A DNA stretch of 64,000 bases from Phocoena phocoena (lineage: Eukaryota > Chordata > Mammalia > Artiodactyla > Phocoenidae): positions 51,167,124 to 51,231,123 of the forward strand of contig NC_089226.1 of NCBI RefSeq assembly GCF_963924675.1. Reading direction: 5' to 3'. Positions 44,731 to 56,485 of the stretch are shown in pieces. A program made the translations under genes and the position numbers. Numbering within the stretch: the stretch's first letter is position 1; each line of letters opens with the position of its first letter. Below the pieces are notes generated by a model. It searched no databases and was not told the DNA's origin. It saw only the letters and a list, made by a program, of their open reading frames with translations.

Positions 44731-45735
44731 TGTCTCACTCTCTATCTTCAGGAAGAACTGGGAAACTAAAAATTCACAGAAGAAAAATCTTCTCTTTCAG
44801 TTTAAATATTGGAAATATTCATAGAATATTTGTAGAACCTAAGCCATACTGAAGAAGAATCTAAACCATCCTGAAGACTTAATCGCAACGCTTTTATTTT
44901 AAAAAGATTTTTACCACCTGCTTTTAAGAAAAGATAATGAGTATGAACTAAATTTTTAAGTATAGTAAATCCTAAAATAAGATTTATATTCTAAATAAAA
45001 GGGATTGGAATGAGTAGGCAAATATAGATAAACGAAAAGAAAATTGAAGGTTTAGAAACATAAATAGATAAAGTTAATCCTAGGAAACCAAGAGGTATAG
45101 AGTGAGCAATAATCACAGAACTAGCAAAATTATACATTAAGACTTGACTGTATTTAGTGGATTTATATATATTTTAAATATTAATTTAATATTTACTTTA
45201 AATATTATTTAATATGTATTGTAAGTGTGAGGATTAGTAGAACAGACTTTGTTATTGTCATTATGTATATTTAAAATCTATTTTAAGATTTATATTGTAG
45301 TTTTACAACCTTAAGTCTTGCACATATAAGGTTTTATTTTTAATACTTGAGATTGATGAAATCAATTTGAGATTTCAATCCACTTAACATACTAGGCCTC
45401 CAACTCATTTTAAAGTCAATAACTTATAAGTGTGGTATTAATGTTCATGATCAATTTAAATTAGTACCCAATTATATTAATGATTCCAGTTGTTGAACTC
45501 GGCCTAAAGAGTTCTACTAAAAGTATGTTTCCTAAAATAGTTCTGTATTTATGTTTACTACTGTTGGTTTTACAAGACTTCAGTCATTGAAACTATAACA
45601 TTAAACGTTGCATTTGCTTATTACAGACCTGAAAATATTGATTGTTGAGATTTCCTGTAATAAAATATCAAAACCTCAACTAAGTCTGAGTAAAAGGTAC
45701 TAAACTTTTGACAATCAATGTAACTTAGAGCTAAA
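44731..45735. other. AT-rich unassigned sequence
   Basis: No recognised feature. Confidence 0.4.
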
Positions 45736-45739
45736 TTTT

Positions 45740-46150
45740 TCTTAAAATCTCATGTACCTTTGCATGTCTTTTAGTCTCATGATACATTTAAGTATCCCTT
45801 CCCTTCTCCACTTCTTATGTTCCAAATATCATGGTATTATTCAATCATCCAAATACAAAAATTCTCTCTCATATATTTAGAAGATGATTGGCTTACTCTG
45901 AGTTCATACTTTTCATAACAGCCCATTATTTCCTGACTTATTCCTCATTATTATTAGTTCTACCATTATATGATCTAGTTCCATTGGTCTTATTCAGTAT
46001 CTGGAGGTACTGAATGGAAAAGGGAAATTAGTTTATTTTTAATAGTACTACTCTAGTTCCTCTCTGTATCTTTGTTTCTTAGCATAGTTCCTAGTCATAG
46101 CAGGGCTATAAATTGTTGGTTGGTGAAAGAAGGAATGAATAAATGAGTGA
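45740..46150 (+). mobile_element. Possible L2 LINE relic
   Basis: A pyrimidine-rich region ends in 'aggaatgaataaatgagtga', like the L2 terminus. The internal match is weak. Confidence 0.4.
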
Positions 46151-46855
46151 ATGACTGGGGGAATGCCATTCTCCCTATAAAAAGACAGAATCAGATGGAA
46201 GATTCTGACTTAAAATTATAACATCAAGGGATTTATGAGCTTTACCAATCTCTCTTTACAGAAAGAAAAAAAGAAACAACTTTGAACAAGCTTTTGTGAT
46301 TTGTTAAAACTTTGAAATAATAAATCCAGTCCTATAATCCAAGTGAATGACTAATCTGTAACCTAATTTTCTATTCATAAACAGTACATTTTTTATTCTA
46401 AAAGCATCAGATAATTTTTAATGATCCATTTTTCCATCTGTCATATTTAGTATAAGGTCATAATTCAGTCAAATGGCATATGTTATTTCCCTATACTACT
46501 GAAACTAATAAATTCAATGGATAAGTAAAATTAGATTGTAAGTGGTGGTGGGAAACTAACGTCTACTGTCTACTATTGGTCTGTGTGCTTAGTCTTAGCC
46601 TCATCCCATCACTTTCTCACAGTGGTCATCTAGTCATTGGGGCAGCCCCACTATGTCCAGAATCTGATAATGTTTTAATAGATGGTAGCTGCTCTCACAC
46701 CATTAATCAGTTTGGTTCAGAAGTTATATGCTATACATTTTAGTCTAGGGACTAGAAGCAATACAGTGTAACATGACTCACCTAGCTCAAAATGCTTTTG
46801 GATGGTGACATTCCATTCTATTCTTTTTGGGGAGGACAATCTGTAATCTTCTTCA
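46151..46855. other. Unassigned sequence
   Basis: No recognised feature. Confidence 0.35.
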
Positions 46856-46859
46856 GTCT

Positions 46860-46950
46860 ACATATACACATTTGTATTGAGCGCCTACTGTGTGCTTCAC
46901 ATGGGTCAAGTGACAAGAGAGGTTAAGTTCATGCCTTCATAAGTCTCTTT
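46860..46950 (-). mobile_element. L2 LINE 3'-end relic
   Basis: 'tattgagcgcctactgtgtg' is the L2 3' hallmark in reverse. Confidence 0.65.
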
Positions 46951-46974
46951 CTGAAAATGCATATAGGGTTTTCA

Positions 46975-47110
46975 AGACACTCTTTTCTCTGTCTTTGATT
47001 CTTGGTCTCAGTTTTATGAATCATAAAATGAGGATAAAATAATGCCTACATCATGCTTTTATTGATTTATATGAAACATATGGTACCATAAAAGTCCTGT
47101 CTATTATTGG
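46975..47110 (+). mobile_element. MIR SINE relic
   Basis: 'tctcagttttatgaatcata' and 'aaatgaggataaaataatgc' match the MIR core. Confidence 0.65.
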
Positions 47111-47599
47111 CATTGTTTTGATTTCTGTTTTCTGTGACTGGCCATCTTTATTTTAGATCAATTTAGTTAGACAAGACCAACTGCAGTATGTAGAGTTTAT
47201 CTTATAAAGCTAGAAAGACCCATTCTAAAACTCCCATTGGAACTCTTTGAATGATAAAAATTTAAAACAATACATAATCACAGAGAAAATAAATGCAAAA
47301 ATTCCATACATCTATCATTCAGAATTAATAAGTATTATCATTTTCCATTCTTGCTTCAATTGTTTGTTGTTTTCATTTTATTAATAAAGTAGAACTTTTA
47401 AGATAAAGTTGATATCTCCTTTTTTTTTTCCCTTCCACTGACCATTGTTCTCTCAGTTCCAAAAAGAAAATACTTCAAAGGATTTGGGAATAATGTGCAT
47501 GTTCAGTCCATGTTAACATTTTTCTTTATGTATATAGTTATAAAATATATGTTTTTATAGTTTTTTTTAAATTAAAGAGTAGGAAAATATGTCAACTTT
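47111..47599. other. AT-rich unassigned sequence
   Basis: T-run at 47420-47430. Nothing else is recognised. Confidence 0.35.
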
Positions 47600-47863
47600 T
47601 CCCTTTCTTTCATTAAACATCCATTATTATTATTTTTTTACTACTGTACTCTTCCATATAAAAGAATCAATATTATTTATAAATTCCCTTTTCATGGCCA
47701 TATAGGTTGTTTCTAATATTTCACTATTACATATAATGCCACAATAAATATCCCTACAAGTATATATGTACATGAAATTTTCAAGATTCCTATTTAGGAG
47801 TGGAATGTTGGATCATAGAGTATGTGTATTTTCAACCTCACTTGTTAAAGGCAAATTACTCTC
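47600..47863 (-). mobile_element. Ancient L1 ORF2 C-terminal fragment
   Basis: 'ttttcatggccatataggtt', 'ataatgccacaataaatatc' and 'ggagtggaatgttggatcat' are the diverged antisense reading of the L1 ORF2 end. A younger L1 lies immediately to the right. Confidence 0.65.
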
Positions 47864-49098
47864 CAGACAGTCTCTTCAATAAGTGGTGCTGGGAAAACTG
47901 GACAGCTACATGTAAAGGAATGAAATTAGAACGTTCCATAACACCATACAGAAAAATAAACTCAAAATGGATTGAAGACCTAAATGTGAGACCAGACACT
48001 ATAAAACCTTAGAGAAAAACATAGGAAGAATACTCTTTGACATAAATCACAGCAAGGCCCACCTCCTAGAGTAATGGAAATAAAAACAAAAGTAAACAAA
48101 TCAGACCAAATGAAAGTTAAAAACTTTTGCAAAGCAAAAGAAACTATAAACAAGATGAAAAGACAACTCTCAGAATGGGAGAAAATATTTGCAAATGAAT
48201 CAACAGACAAAGGATTAATCTCCAAAATATATAAACAGCTCATGCAGCTCAGTATTAAAAAAAAAAAAACCAATCAAAAAATGGGCAGAAGACCTAAATA
48301 GACATCTCTGCAAAGAAGACATACAGATGGCCAAGAGGCATATGAAAAGCTGCTCAACATCACTAATTGTTAGAGAAATCCAAATGAAAAGTACAATGAG
48401 ATGTCACCTCACACTGGTTAGAATGGGCGTCATCAGAAAATCTACAAACAACAAATGCTGGAGAGGGTGTGGAGAAAAGGGAGCCCTCTTGCCCTGTTGG
48501 TGGGAATGTAAATTGATACAGCCACTATGGAAAACAGTATGGAGGTTCCTTAAAAAACTAAGAATAGAATTACCATATGACCCAGCAATCCCACTACTGG
48601 GCATATACCCAGAGAAAACCATAATTCAAAAAGACACATGCACCCCAATGTTCATTGCAGCACTATTTACAATAGCCAGGTCATGGAAGCAACCTAAATG
48701 CCCATCAGCAGATGAATGGATAATGCAGATGTGGTACATATATACAATGGAATATTACTCAGCCATAAAAAGGAATGAAATTGGGTCATTTGTAGAGATG
48801 TGGATGGACCTAGAGACTGTCATACAGAGTGAAGGAAGTCAGAAAGAGAAAAACAAATATCATATATTAACGAATATAAGTGGAATCTAGAAAAATGGTA
48901 CAGATGAACCAGTTTGCAAGGCAGAAGTAGAGACACAGATGTAGAGAACAAACATGGACACCAAGGGGGGGAAATGGTGGTGGGGGGATTGTGGTGGGAT
49001 GAATTGGGAGATTGGGATTGACATATATACACTAATATGTATAAAATAGATTACTAATAGGAACCTGCTGTATAAAAAATAAATAAATTAAACAAAAA
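47864..49098 (+). mobile_element. 5'-truncated L1 copy, ORF2 end and 3' UTR
   Basis: It starts within ORF2 ([16 protein letters not shown]), runs through the ORF2 C-terminus and the 3' UTR ('gtggtgggatgaattgggag', 'gaacctgctgtataaaaaat') and ends in an A-rich tail. It is moderately young, since ORF2 text is easily readable, but frames are broken at least twice before 48327. The 5' edge is approximate and I find only an imperfect candidate target duplication. Confidence 0.93.
48327..48890 (+). pseudogene. L1 ORF2 C-terminal fragment (187 codons open)
   Basis: The open stretch covers the ORF2p C-terminal domain. It has the Cys-rich knuckle [18 protein letters not shown] (residues about 44-61), [21 protein letters not shown], the block [20 protein letters not shown] and the terminal [10 protein letters not shown]. 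The conserved His of the knuckle is Pro here (codon 48492-48494), while the copy at 30891-31076 keeps His. It lacks the endonuclease and reverse-transcriptase domains. The start at 48327 is only an internal Met. Confidence 0.92.
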
Positions 49099-49785
49099 AG
49101 GTAGCTACTAATTAAAAAAAATCTTTTGTATTGCTTTCTTTATTACTTCATTAAGTTCTGCCCTGATTTTTTCATTATTTTCTTTCTCTTTTTTCTAATG
49201 CATTTCTTTATGGTTAGGGGAATGGTAAATAGAGCATATATGTATATATTTTATATAATATATTTATATATTATATGTGTATGTATTTTATATATATAGG
49301 ATTTTTAATAAATTTATTTATGGCTTTATCTTTTATTTAATGTTTACATGTGCCTCCAAATGTTTCTATGGATCTTTTATTCTTATTAGGTTTCAATATT
49401 TCAGATATTTCTTTATGATTTCCTTTTAACCTGTGTATTAATTTTTTTTTCATTTTCAAATGACTGATTTTTATTATTTTGTTTATTGTTGATTTTTTTA
49501 GCATTTTAGGGGTCAAACAACAGGTAGTGCCCTCCAGAAGCATCCATCTCTGAAGCCAAAATGAAAAATAAAAATAAAATTAATAAAGTATTTATTCTTT
49601 TCCTGTCTTACCTGTCATTCTGTAATTTCCTCAAGATCAAGGACCTCTTTAAAATTTGTGCATCAGTTTTCTAACCCAGTATATAATGCGTTTGTAGGAT
49701 TCAATAATTGTTTGTAGCTCAAACAGGACATTTTCACATTCATTCCACTGTAATGCAGGTTAAATTGTTGTCACTAGTTACACAG
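49099..49785. other. AT-rich unassigned sequence
   Basis: TA-rich blocks at 49230-49300. It could be old antisense L1, but the match is too weak to call. Confidence 0.35.
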
Positions 49786-50219
49786 ATGAAGGAACTGGAG
49801 TTCCGCTCCAGGACCACCAGTGGGTTGGCACTAGCCCCCAGATCTGGCTTTATTCACTGGTGGGTGGGCCTCAAGTCTCGGATGTCCTGGATTCTGACTC
49901 TACCCACCAGTGAACCAGCACTAGCCCTGGGGCCCCCTGGGGTTCCTCAGTCAGCTGTTTTGTGACCCAGTCCCACCAAACTGTGGTGGCCAGCAGCCTC
50001 CACAGAAGGCAGGGCCTGGTAACCCACTGGACTGGGGACCAACCAAGCCTACCAGACTGCCCAAACAGAAGGGCCTAAGCAGCTCATTTAGGGGGTACCA
50101 CTAGAGCATATAGCTCTGGTGACCAGAGGAGAGTGCGCTGCTGGGATGCATATGACATTCTACAAAAGGCGACTTCTCCAAGGTTGAGAAATGTTCCAAC
50201 CTGCCAGAAACATAGAAAT

Positions 50220-51130
50220 GAAAACAGCAAGTTCAGCAAGGTGAGATGATAGAGGAACATGTTCCAAACAAAGGAAGAAGATAAATCACAGAAGAAATAA
50301 GTGAAGCAGAGTTAGGCAATCTGCCCAAGAAAGAGTTTGGGGTAATGATCTTAAAGATGATTGAAGAATTCAGGAAAAGAATGGATGCACAGAGCAAGAG
50401 CTTAGAGATTTTAAACAAAGAGTTGGAAAATATAAAGAACAACCAAACAGAGATGAAGAATACAATAAGTGAAGTGAAAAATATACTAGCAGTATCAACA
50501 GTAGCCTAAATGATACAGAGAAATAGATCAGTGAGCTGGAAGACAAGTAGTGGAAATCACTGACGCTGAACAGAAAGAAAAAAAAAAGGAGAAATGAGGA
50601 CAGTTTAAGAGACCTCTGGGACAACATCAAGTGTACTAACATTCACATTATAGGGACCCCAGAAGGAGAAGAGAAAGAGAGAAATGGGCAGAGAACTTAT
50701 TTCAAGACATAATGGCTGAAAATTTCCTTAACCTGGGAAAGGAAACAGAGATCCAAGTACAGGAAGCACAGAGAGTCCCAAACAGGATCAGCCCAAAGAG
50801 GAACACATCAAGACACATTGTAATTAAAATGACTAAAATTAAAGGTAAAGATAGAATGTTAAAAAACAGCAAGGGAAAAACAACATGTAACTCCCATAAA
50901 GCTATCAGTTGACTGACTCTTCAGCAGAAACTCTGAAGGCCAGAAGTGGGTGGCACAATATATTTAAAGTGATGGAAAGGAAAAACCTACAACCAAGAAT
51001 ACTCTACCCAGGAAGGCTCTAATTCAGATTTGATGGAGAGATCAAAAGTTTTACAGATAAGCAAAAGCTAAAAGAGTTCAGCACCACCAAACCAACTTTA
51101 CAAGAAATGTTAAAGGAACTTCTCTAAGCA
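50220..51130 (+). pseudogene. L1M ORF1 relic
   Basis: Lys/Glu-rich coiled-coil-like text (KSLEILNKELENIKNNQTE type) is followed by 'acctgggaaaggaaacagag', 'ccaagaatactctacccagg' and 'ctttacaagaaatgttaaag', which are ORF1 C-terminal landmarks. Stops and frameshifts leave no open stretch over about 66 codons (50712-50912). Confidence 0.75.
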
Positions 51131-51414
51131 AAAAAAGAAAAATCCACAACTAGTAACATGAAAATTATGAAAGGAGAAAGCTGATAGGTAAAGGCAAACA
51201 TACAGTAAAGGAAGGAAATCTACCATGTGCAAAGCTAGTAGGAAGGTTGAAAGACTAAAGTAGTGAAATCGTCAAAATCCACAATAAGCAGTTAAGGGAT
51301 ACACAAAACAATTAAAATATTATGTCAAAATCAGTAATCTTGAGGGGAGGAGAGTACCAATGCAGAGGTGTTAAAATATATTTGAAATTAAGAGATTAAC
51401 AACTTAAGAGAATC

Positions 51415-51445
51415 ATATATATATATATATATGTGTATATATATG

Positions 51446-51477
<32 letters not shown>

Positions 51478-51485
51478 TATATATT
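51415..51485. repeat. (TA)n microsatellite in the L1 spacer
   Basis: TATATA runs with short TGTGTA and CACACA interruptions. Confidence 0.92.
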
Positions 51486-52009
51486 CTGTTATATGAAAAC
51501 CTCGTGGTAACCACAAACCAAAATCTATATGAAGGAAGACAAATACTGTATGTTATTATTTATATATGAAAGCTAAAAAATAAAACAATCTAGTGAATAT
51601 AACAAAAAAGAAACAGACTCACAGATATAAATAACTAGTGGTTACCAGTGGGGAGAGGACTTGGGGGAGGGGCAAGATTAGGATAGTGGATTAAGAGGTA
51701 CAGACTACTATGTATGAAATAAATAAGCTACAAGGATATATTGTACAGCACAGGGAATACAACCACTATTTTATAATAACTATAAATTGAGTGTACTCTT
51801 TAAAAATTGTGAATCAGTAATGTTGTACATCTGAAACATATAATATTATACATCAACTTTATGTCAATAATAAAAAAAATGGTTTTAGTTCAAAGTAAAG
51901 AAACTGGAGTTTATAAGGTTTCAAGACATGCCGATATGCAGCTGAAGCATATTTCTTTAATCAACACTGAAAAATATTTTAGTTATCTGTAACTTATCAA
52001 AGGAGCCTT

Positions 52010-52205
52010 AGCACTTAGTACTATTAACAATTAAACTGATATCTATTGAAACCTTATTAAGTGCAGTGGACCTGTTAAGCTCTTTTTGTACATTCCTCTA
52101 TATACCCTTATGGACAAACCTATACCCACTTCATAGATGGAAAGTATGAACAAAGAGGTTAGATAATTTGTCCAAAACTAATAATGCTACTAATTAAAAG
52201 TTGAA
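52010..52205 (-). mobile_element. MIR SINE relic
   Basis: 'cacttcatagatggaaagta', 'caaagaggttagataatttg' and 'tccaaaactaataatgctac' match MIR in reverse. Confidence 0.75.
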
Positions 52206-52499
52206 AAATGTGTTTTAAAAATCATTTTCTAGTGTTATTTTTCCGGAAGAATTAGTTCTACGTTAGATGAATATTTACATTAGGCTGGTATTAATTTACA
52301 TGACACTAATATTTTCCTATGAAATGAAGAATGGTCATGTGTCTGTTCCATAAATGAGCATGAATTAACTAAAGCATGTCTATGCAAAGATTTTCCCAAC
52401 CTAGAAAAAAAATTTAACTGCAAATGTTATTTTCTTCCAGGAAAGCAAGCAACATTAAGGAATAATAGTAATAATAATTAATAACTATGGTATATCTTG
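52206..52499. other. Unassigned sequence
   Basis: No recognised feature. Confidence 0.35.
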
Positions 52500-52559
52500 C
52501 TGTGTGTTTGTGTGTGTGATGTGTGTACCCAGCATCCCTTCTTTTATCTAGTAATTATC

Positions 52560-52990
52560 TAGTAACATTACCTCACCAGCTTTGACTGGGGGCTGGTGAG
52601 TCAAGCACGTGGTTCAGGTTGGCTAATCAGAGCTTCATCCAGCCATAGTGGAGCCATAGCTCCACAACATGGAACTTATGCTGGACTAATCAGATCTCCA
52701 AAATGGCGTGCCCATATTTTCTCTGGAAATGCGAAATGTACAGCTATTGGTAGATTGGACCTGACAGTAGCAGTATGAGGCACCATAGAAAGAGCCTTTC
52801 TGAAAACAAGGTGAAGCAGAAGCACCCAAAGCTGGGACAGAGAGAAAAACAAAATTCTGCTTATATCATTTGAGCTCCTGGATCTATCTTTGCCTAAAGT
52901 TAGTTCTCTTCTTTGGACTTCCTCATTACATAAGTCACAAATTTACTTTTATCTTAAGATAGTTTGAGTTTCTGTCCTTTTAAAGTAAAG
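52560..52990 (+). mobile_element. Possible old LTR-type interspersed repeat
   Basis: 'gcacgtggttcaggttggct', 'aatcagagcttcatccagcc', 'tcatttgagctcctggatct' and 'agatagtttgagtttctgtc' resemble a dispersed mammalian LTR-like repeat that I recognise but cannot name securely. It is non-coding. Confidence 0.45.
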
Positions 52991-53009
52991 GGATTCTGCT
53001 TGATATAAT

Positions 53010-53245
53010 TAGTATTTTGAGTAATCACCACATGCCTATTGTGCAAACTTTATGTATATTCACAAATTGAATCCTCACAACCCCCCCACGATTTAGATTA
53101 TATTATTATCTTGTATTTGTGAATGAGGATATTTAAACGAGTTAAATGATTAGACCTAGTTCATACAGTTAGTACTGTGGGAACCAGTACTTCAGAATCT
53201 TTTTACCTGACTCAGAATCCTGTTTTCCTAATCGTCATGTCACAG
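53010..53245 (-). mobile_element. MIR SINE relic
   Basis: 'tcacaaattgaatcctcaca' through 'ttcagaatctttttacctga' aligns with MIR in reverse, including the position of 'tagacctagttcatacagtt'. Confidence 0.7.
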
Positions 53246-55255
53246 ATGCAAACGACTTTACACTCTCCCTAAATTTCATGTGTCAGCAGAGTCTCAGCTA
53301 CCTTTTAGCATCTGAGACAATCCAGGGAGGGATATACCAATCCATTGAAGATCAGAGACTTTATCTTTAAAGGTTCTCCATGAGTCAGTTATTTTTGCTT
53401 TAGTTTACTAATAGGCTAATATATAAGATGCACTGATGATTTTCAATCATAAGCCAATCTGATTATATAGCTTCTTATTAATAAATAATAGTAATTATAG
53501 TAGCTATGCTATTTTCCTGAGGTGGCATTATTAAATAATAGAAAAAAAGAAAAAACTACTCTTTTGGATATGATTCTGATTTAAATCAGATCTACTACTA
53601 AATATTTGTGTGGTCAATTTACTTGAGCTCTTTAATAAGATTTACTTTTCTCCTAATCAACAATGATTTTTAAAGTAGAAATAAGATAAAGACCTGGCAC
53701 AGCATAGATTTCAAACGATATCAGTTTTTACTTCCTGAGGTTTCTATACCATTTACAAAGATAATTTCATTACATTAACTATTTTGTGCATTGTATGCCA
53801 ATTAAATATTCCTACCGTAATTGATCATCCTATATTTATGAGATAAGAAAAGGAAACACAATGTAAAACTAAGTAAACAAACTAAAAAGTCCATAACCTA
53901 AATTCAGTTATATTGGAATGTGCTTGGGATATCATTGACACAACCTTGGTCTGTTCATATCCACGTCTCTACAACGGTGATATTATCTCAGAGGAAGCAA
54001 TTGAATAAGCTCTTTTCAGTGTGGAAAAAAATGGTATGAAACCTCAAAGACTATTTCTAAAAATCTCTAAAGGTCAATGCAACACCTAGAGAACATCTAG
54101 ATATCACACACAAAATTGCCCTTTAGAAACAAAGAATATAGCCAATTAAATTGCTGCTGGATATCAACTAAACTCGCATATGGTGACATCAATTGGATTT
54201 GAATAACTTTGAAAGAAGGACTACAATTTTCTCCTGGGTTGATTCCAATGGCAGAGTCTACAAGGGCATATTATAGGGCATCAGTTTGTCTTTAATTGAT
54301 TTTACATTGCTCATGTCTAGAATATTTGATTGGATTTACGCTGTGAATTTTAGTGCAAAGGCTTTAATCTCTGTTGTCCAAATTAGGTACTTTTGCTTGA
54401 TGTTGTTTTATTGAGTATCAGGGAAGACATATTTTTTTGTTTCTTCTGTTTTCTGGATATTTTGCCCAAATGCAAACACCAGATGCAGCCTAACTTGATG
54501 TCTCTCCAAGTGACACATCCTTTGTAGCAATTCCTTTGTAGCAATTCATGTTATACAATGAAATCAAACTTTACCTGAGCAGGAAAAGAAGAGTGTCATT
54601 CTGTTTTTCCCCTATTTTATGTCGTGACATTTGCTAAATAGGCCCTGGTGTGGTCAGAATTTTAGTGAATATACATGTTAATAAACAAAACAAAACACTG
54701 TACCTATATCACAATAGGTACTCAAAAATGTTGAATACCAAACTCCAAAAAATATCTGGCAATAAATAAACATTTGTTAAACTGAATTTATCAATTTATT
54801 TCTTAATCAGTTTACTCACCCATTAGAAAATCTTATAAAATCTGCAGGTCCTTTCCCCCAAAAATGCAAACATAGATTTCACAGAACATTTTGCAAATAA
54901 TTTCAGGGGTCATACAGAATCTCTATGTGTCCATATACACAAATTATTTTTAAAGGAATAAAAATAAAGGTTTAAAGAACTTACTCAAACTCAATAAATC
55001 CTCATAACAATGTCTGCTTTTGAATAAATTAAACGTTGAGTTTATGACAAAGGCACCACCATAGATCATTTCAAGTTTCTAATTCTATGGTATTAGTGAA
55101 ACAGGGTAAGTGCTTTTTGCAAAATCTGTAAGGCATTAACTGGACTGCTAGGAAATTGAACAATCTAGCAAAATAAATTGTATTTCTTATTTCTATTTTT
55201 TTCCATTAAAATACCTGCTGTCCCTGTCTTTGCCTCTATAAATGTGGCCTAGTGG
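53246..55255. other. Unassigned sequence
   Basis: Two kilobases without recognised repeats or genes. A short direct repeat (cctttgtagcaatt, twice) lies at about 54520-54550. Confidence 0.4.
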
Positions 55256-55276
55256 ACATTGATGTCCAGTTCTTTT

Positions 55277-55470
55277 TTGCGGAACATGGGCCTCTCACTG
55301 TTGTGGCCTGTCCCGTCACGGAGCACAGGCTCCGGATGCGCAGGCTCAGTGGCCATGGCTCACGGGCCCAGCCGCTCCGCGGCATGTGGGATCTTCCCGG
55401 ACCGGGGCACAAACCTGTGTCCCCTGCATCGGCAGGCAGACTCTCAACCACTGCGCCACCAGGGAAGCCC
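55277..55470 (-). mobile_element. CHR-type tRNA-derived SINE
   Basis: The minus-strand reading starts GGGCTTCCCTGGTGGCGCAG and has the same GC-rich body as the copy at 32127, with a few CpGs decayed and a short tail. The 14-bp duplication tgtccagttctttt is exact at 55263-55276 and 55471-55484. Frames of 85-88 residues on both strands are artefacts. Confidence 0.95.
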
Positions 55471-55484
55471 TGTCCAGTTCTTTT

Positions 55485-55689
55485 ATTACTCAAATCAGGT
55501 GCTACTTAAGGCTCACTGTTTATAATATCATGTCCCATTTTGTTGTGTGGTAGTGAAACAAGTGGCAAAATGGTAGAAAACAGTACAATTAAAGGGCATT
55601 TTTGGAATTGTTCATTTGTTTTAATAATATTTCATATCTATTTCATAAACATTTATTTATTAAAAAGGAGTTCTGAACACTAATGTAAG
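55485..55689. other. Unassigned sequence
   Basis: No recognised feature. Confidence 0.35.
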
Positions 55690-55868
55690 CTCTGGACTTT
55701 GGGTGATTATGTTAGTGTAGGATCATCAGTTGTAACAAAGGTACTTCTCTGGTGGAGGATGTTGCTTAGGGGAGAGGTGATGCATGCAGGGAGTATAATG
55801 GAAATCTCTGTACTTCCTTTTAATTTTGCTGTGAACCTAAAACTACTTTTTAAAAAATAAAATTTAAA
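55690..55868 (+). mobile_element. Ancient L1 3'-end fragment
   Basis: 'tctctggtggaggatgttgc', 'ggaaatctctgtacttcctt' and 'gctgtgaacctaaaactact' followed by an A-rich end are the terminal bases of old L1M elements. Confidence 0.82.
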
Positions 55869-56191
55869 GAAAAAAAATGGATTCTGAGAATAATTCCTCA
55901 GAGGGGAACCAGGAAAGATTTTGGACAGAGACACCATTGGAATCCAGTGTAAAGATACTGAAGGGTAGCCCTTCATGGAAACAAATCTACTCAAGTTAGG
56001 ATGAAATCAATTTTAATTGTTTTATATTTACAGTTGGCATGGTTATGAATTCCATTTATAAAATGGTTATTTTAGGCTTAACAGGACCCAGAAGTTTAAT
56101 TTTTATCTAACACAAGAGAGAGAACTAAAGATGCGTGAATACCTATTGTGCCAGGTGTCGAAAAAAAAAAACAAACAAAAAATGCTCATAG

Positions 56192-56320
56192 GGACTTCCC
56201 TGGTGGTCCAGTGGTTAAGACTCCACACTTCCAATGCAGGGGCACAGGTTCGAGATTCCTGATTTGGGAACTAAGATCCCGCATCCCGCATGCTGCACGA
56301 TGTGGCCTGAAAAAAAAAAG
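56192..56320 (+). mobile_element. Short tRNA-derived SINE, tRNA-head type
   Basis: It starts GGGACTTCCCTGGTGGTCCAG and continues through a tRNA-like part with a damaged B box (GGTTCGAGATTCC) to 'gatgtggcctg' and an A-tail of ten. It lacks the GC-rich body of the other SINEs and is a separate subfamily of the same cetartiodactyl SINE group. Confidence 0.9.
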
Positions 56321-56329
56321 GTCATAAAA

Positions 56330-56485
56330 TTTAACTTAACCTTCACAAAAACGTGGAGTGGTATCATCACAGGTAAAGAAACTGATGCTCAGAAAGGATG
56401 CCTAATGTGTCCATCTTTCACAAAACTATAAAATAGCAGAACCAGGATTTGAACTCAAGTTACACCATAGTATGTAGCCCACATT
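56330..56485 (-). mobile_element. MIR SINE relic
   Basis: 'acaggtaaagaaactgatgc', 'tcagaaaggatgcctaatgt' and 'ccaggatttgaactcaagtt' match MIR in reverse. Confidence 0.82.

Larger units (their letters stand above)
49790..51890 (+). mobile_element. L1M-type LINE lacking nearly all of ORF2
   Basis: The blocks in order are: a GC-richer 5' UTR-like part (49790-50160, 'gcactagcccccagatctgg', 'aacccactggactggggacc'), an ORF1 relic (about 50220-51130), an inter-ORF spacer ('cctcgtggtaaccacaaacc', 51501-51520), and then directly the L1 3' UTR ('agtggttaccagtggggaga', 'ggatatattgtacagcacag', 'ttgtacatctgaaacatata') to an A-rich end near 51883. The roughly 4-kb ORF2 is absent between about 51530 and 51540. 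It is either an internal deletion or two L1 fragments that abut. Confidence 0.82.

Noticed and set aside
56192..56320. Possible tRNA gene (tRNA-like A and B boxes)
   Set aside because: It is the tRNA-derived head of a SINE with a damaged B box and poly-A tail; no cloverleaf is intact.
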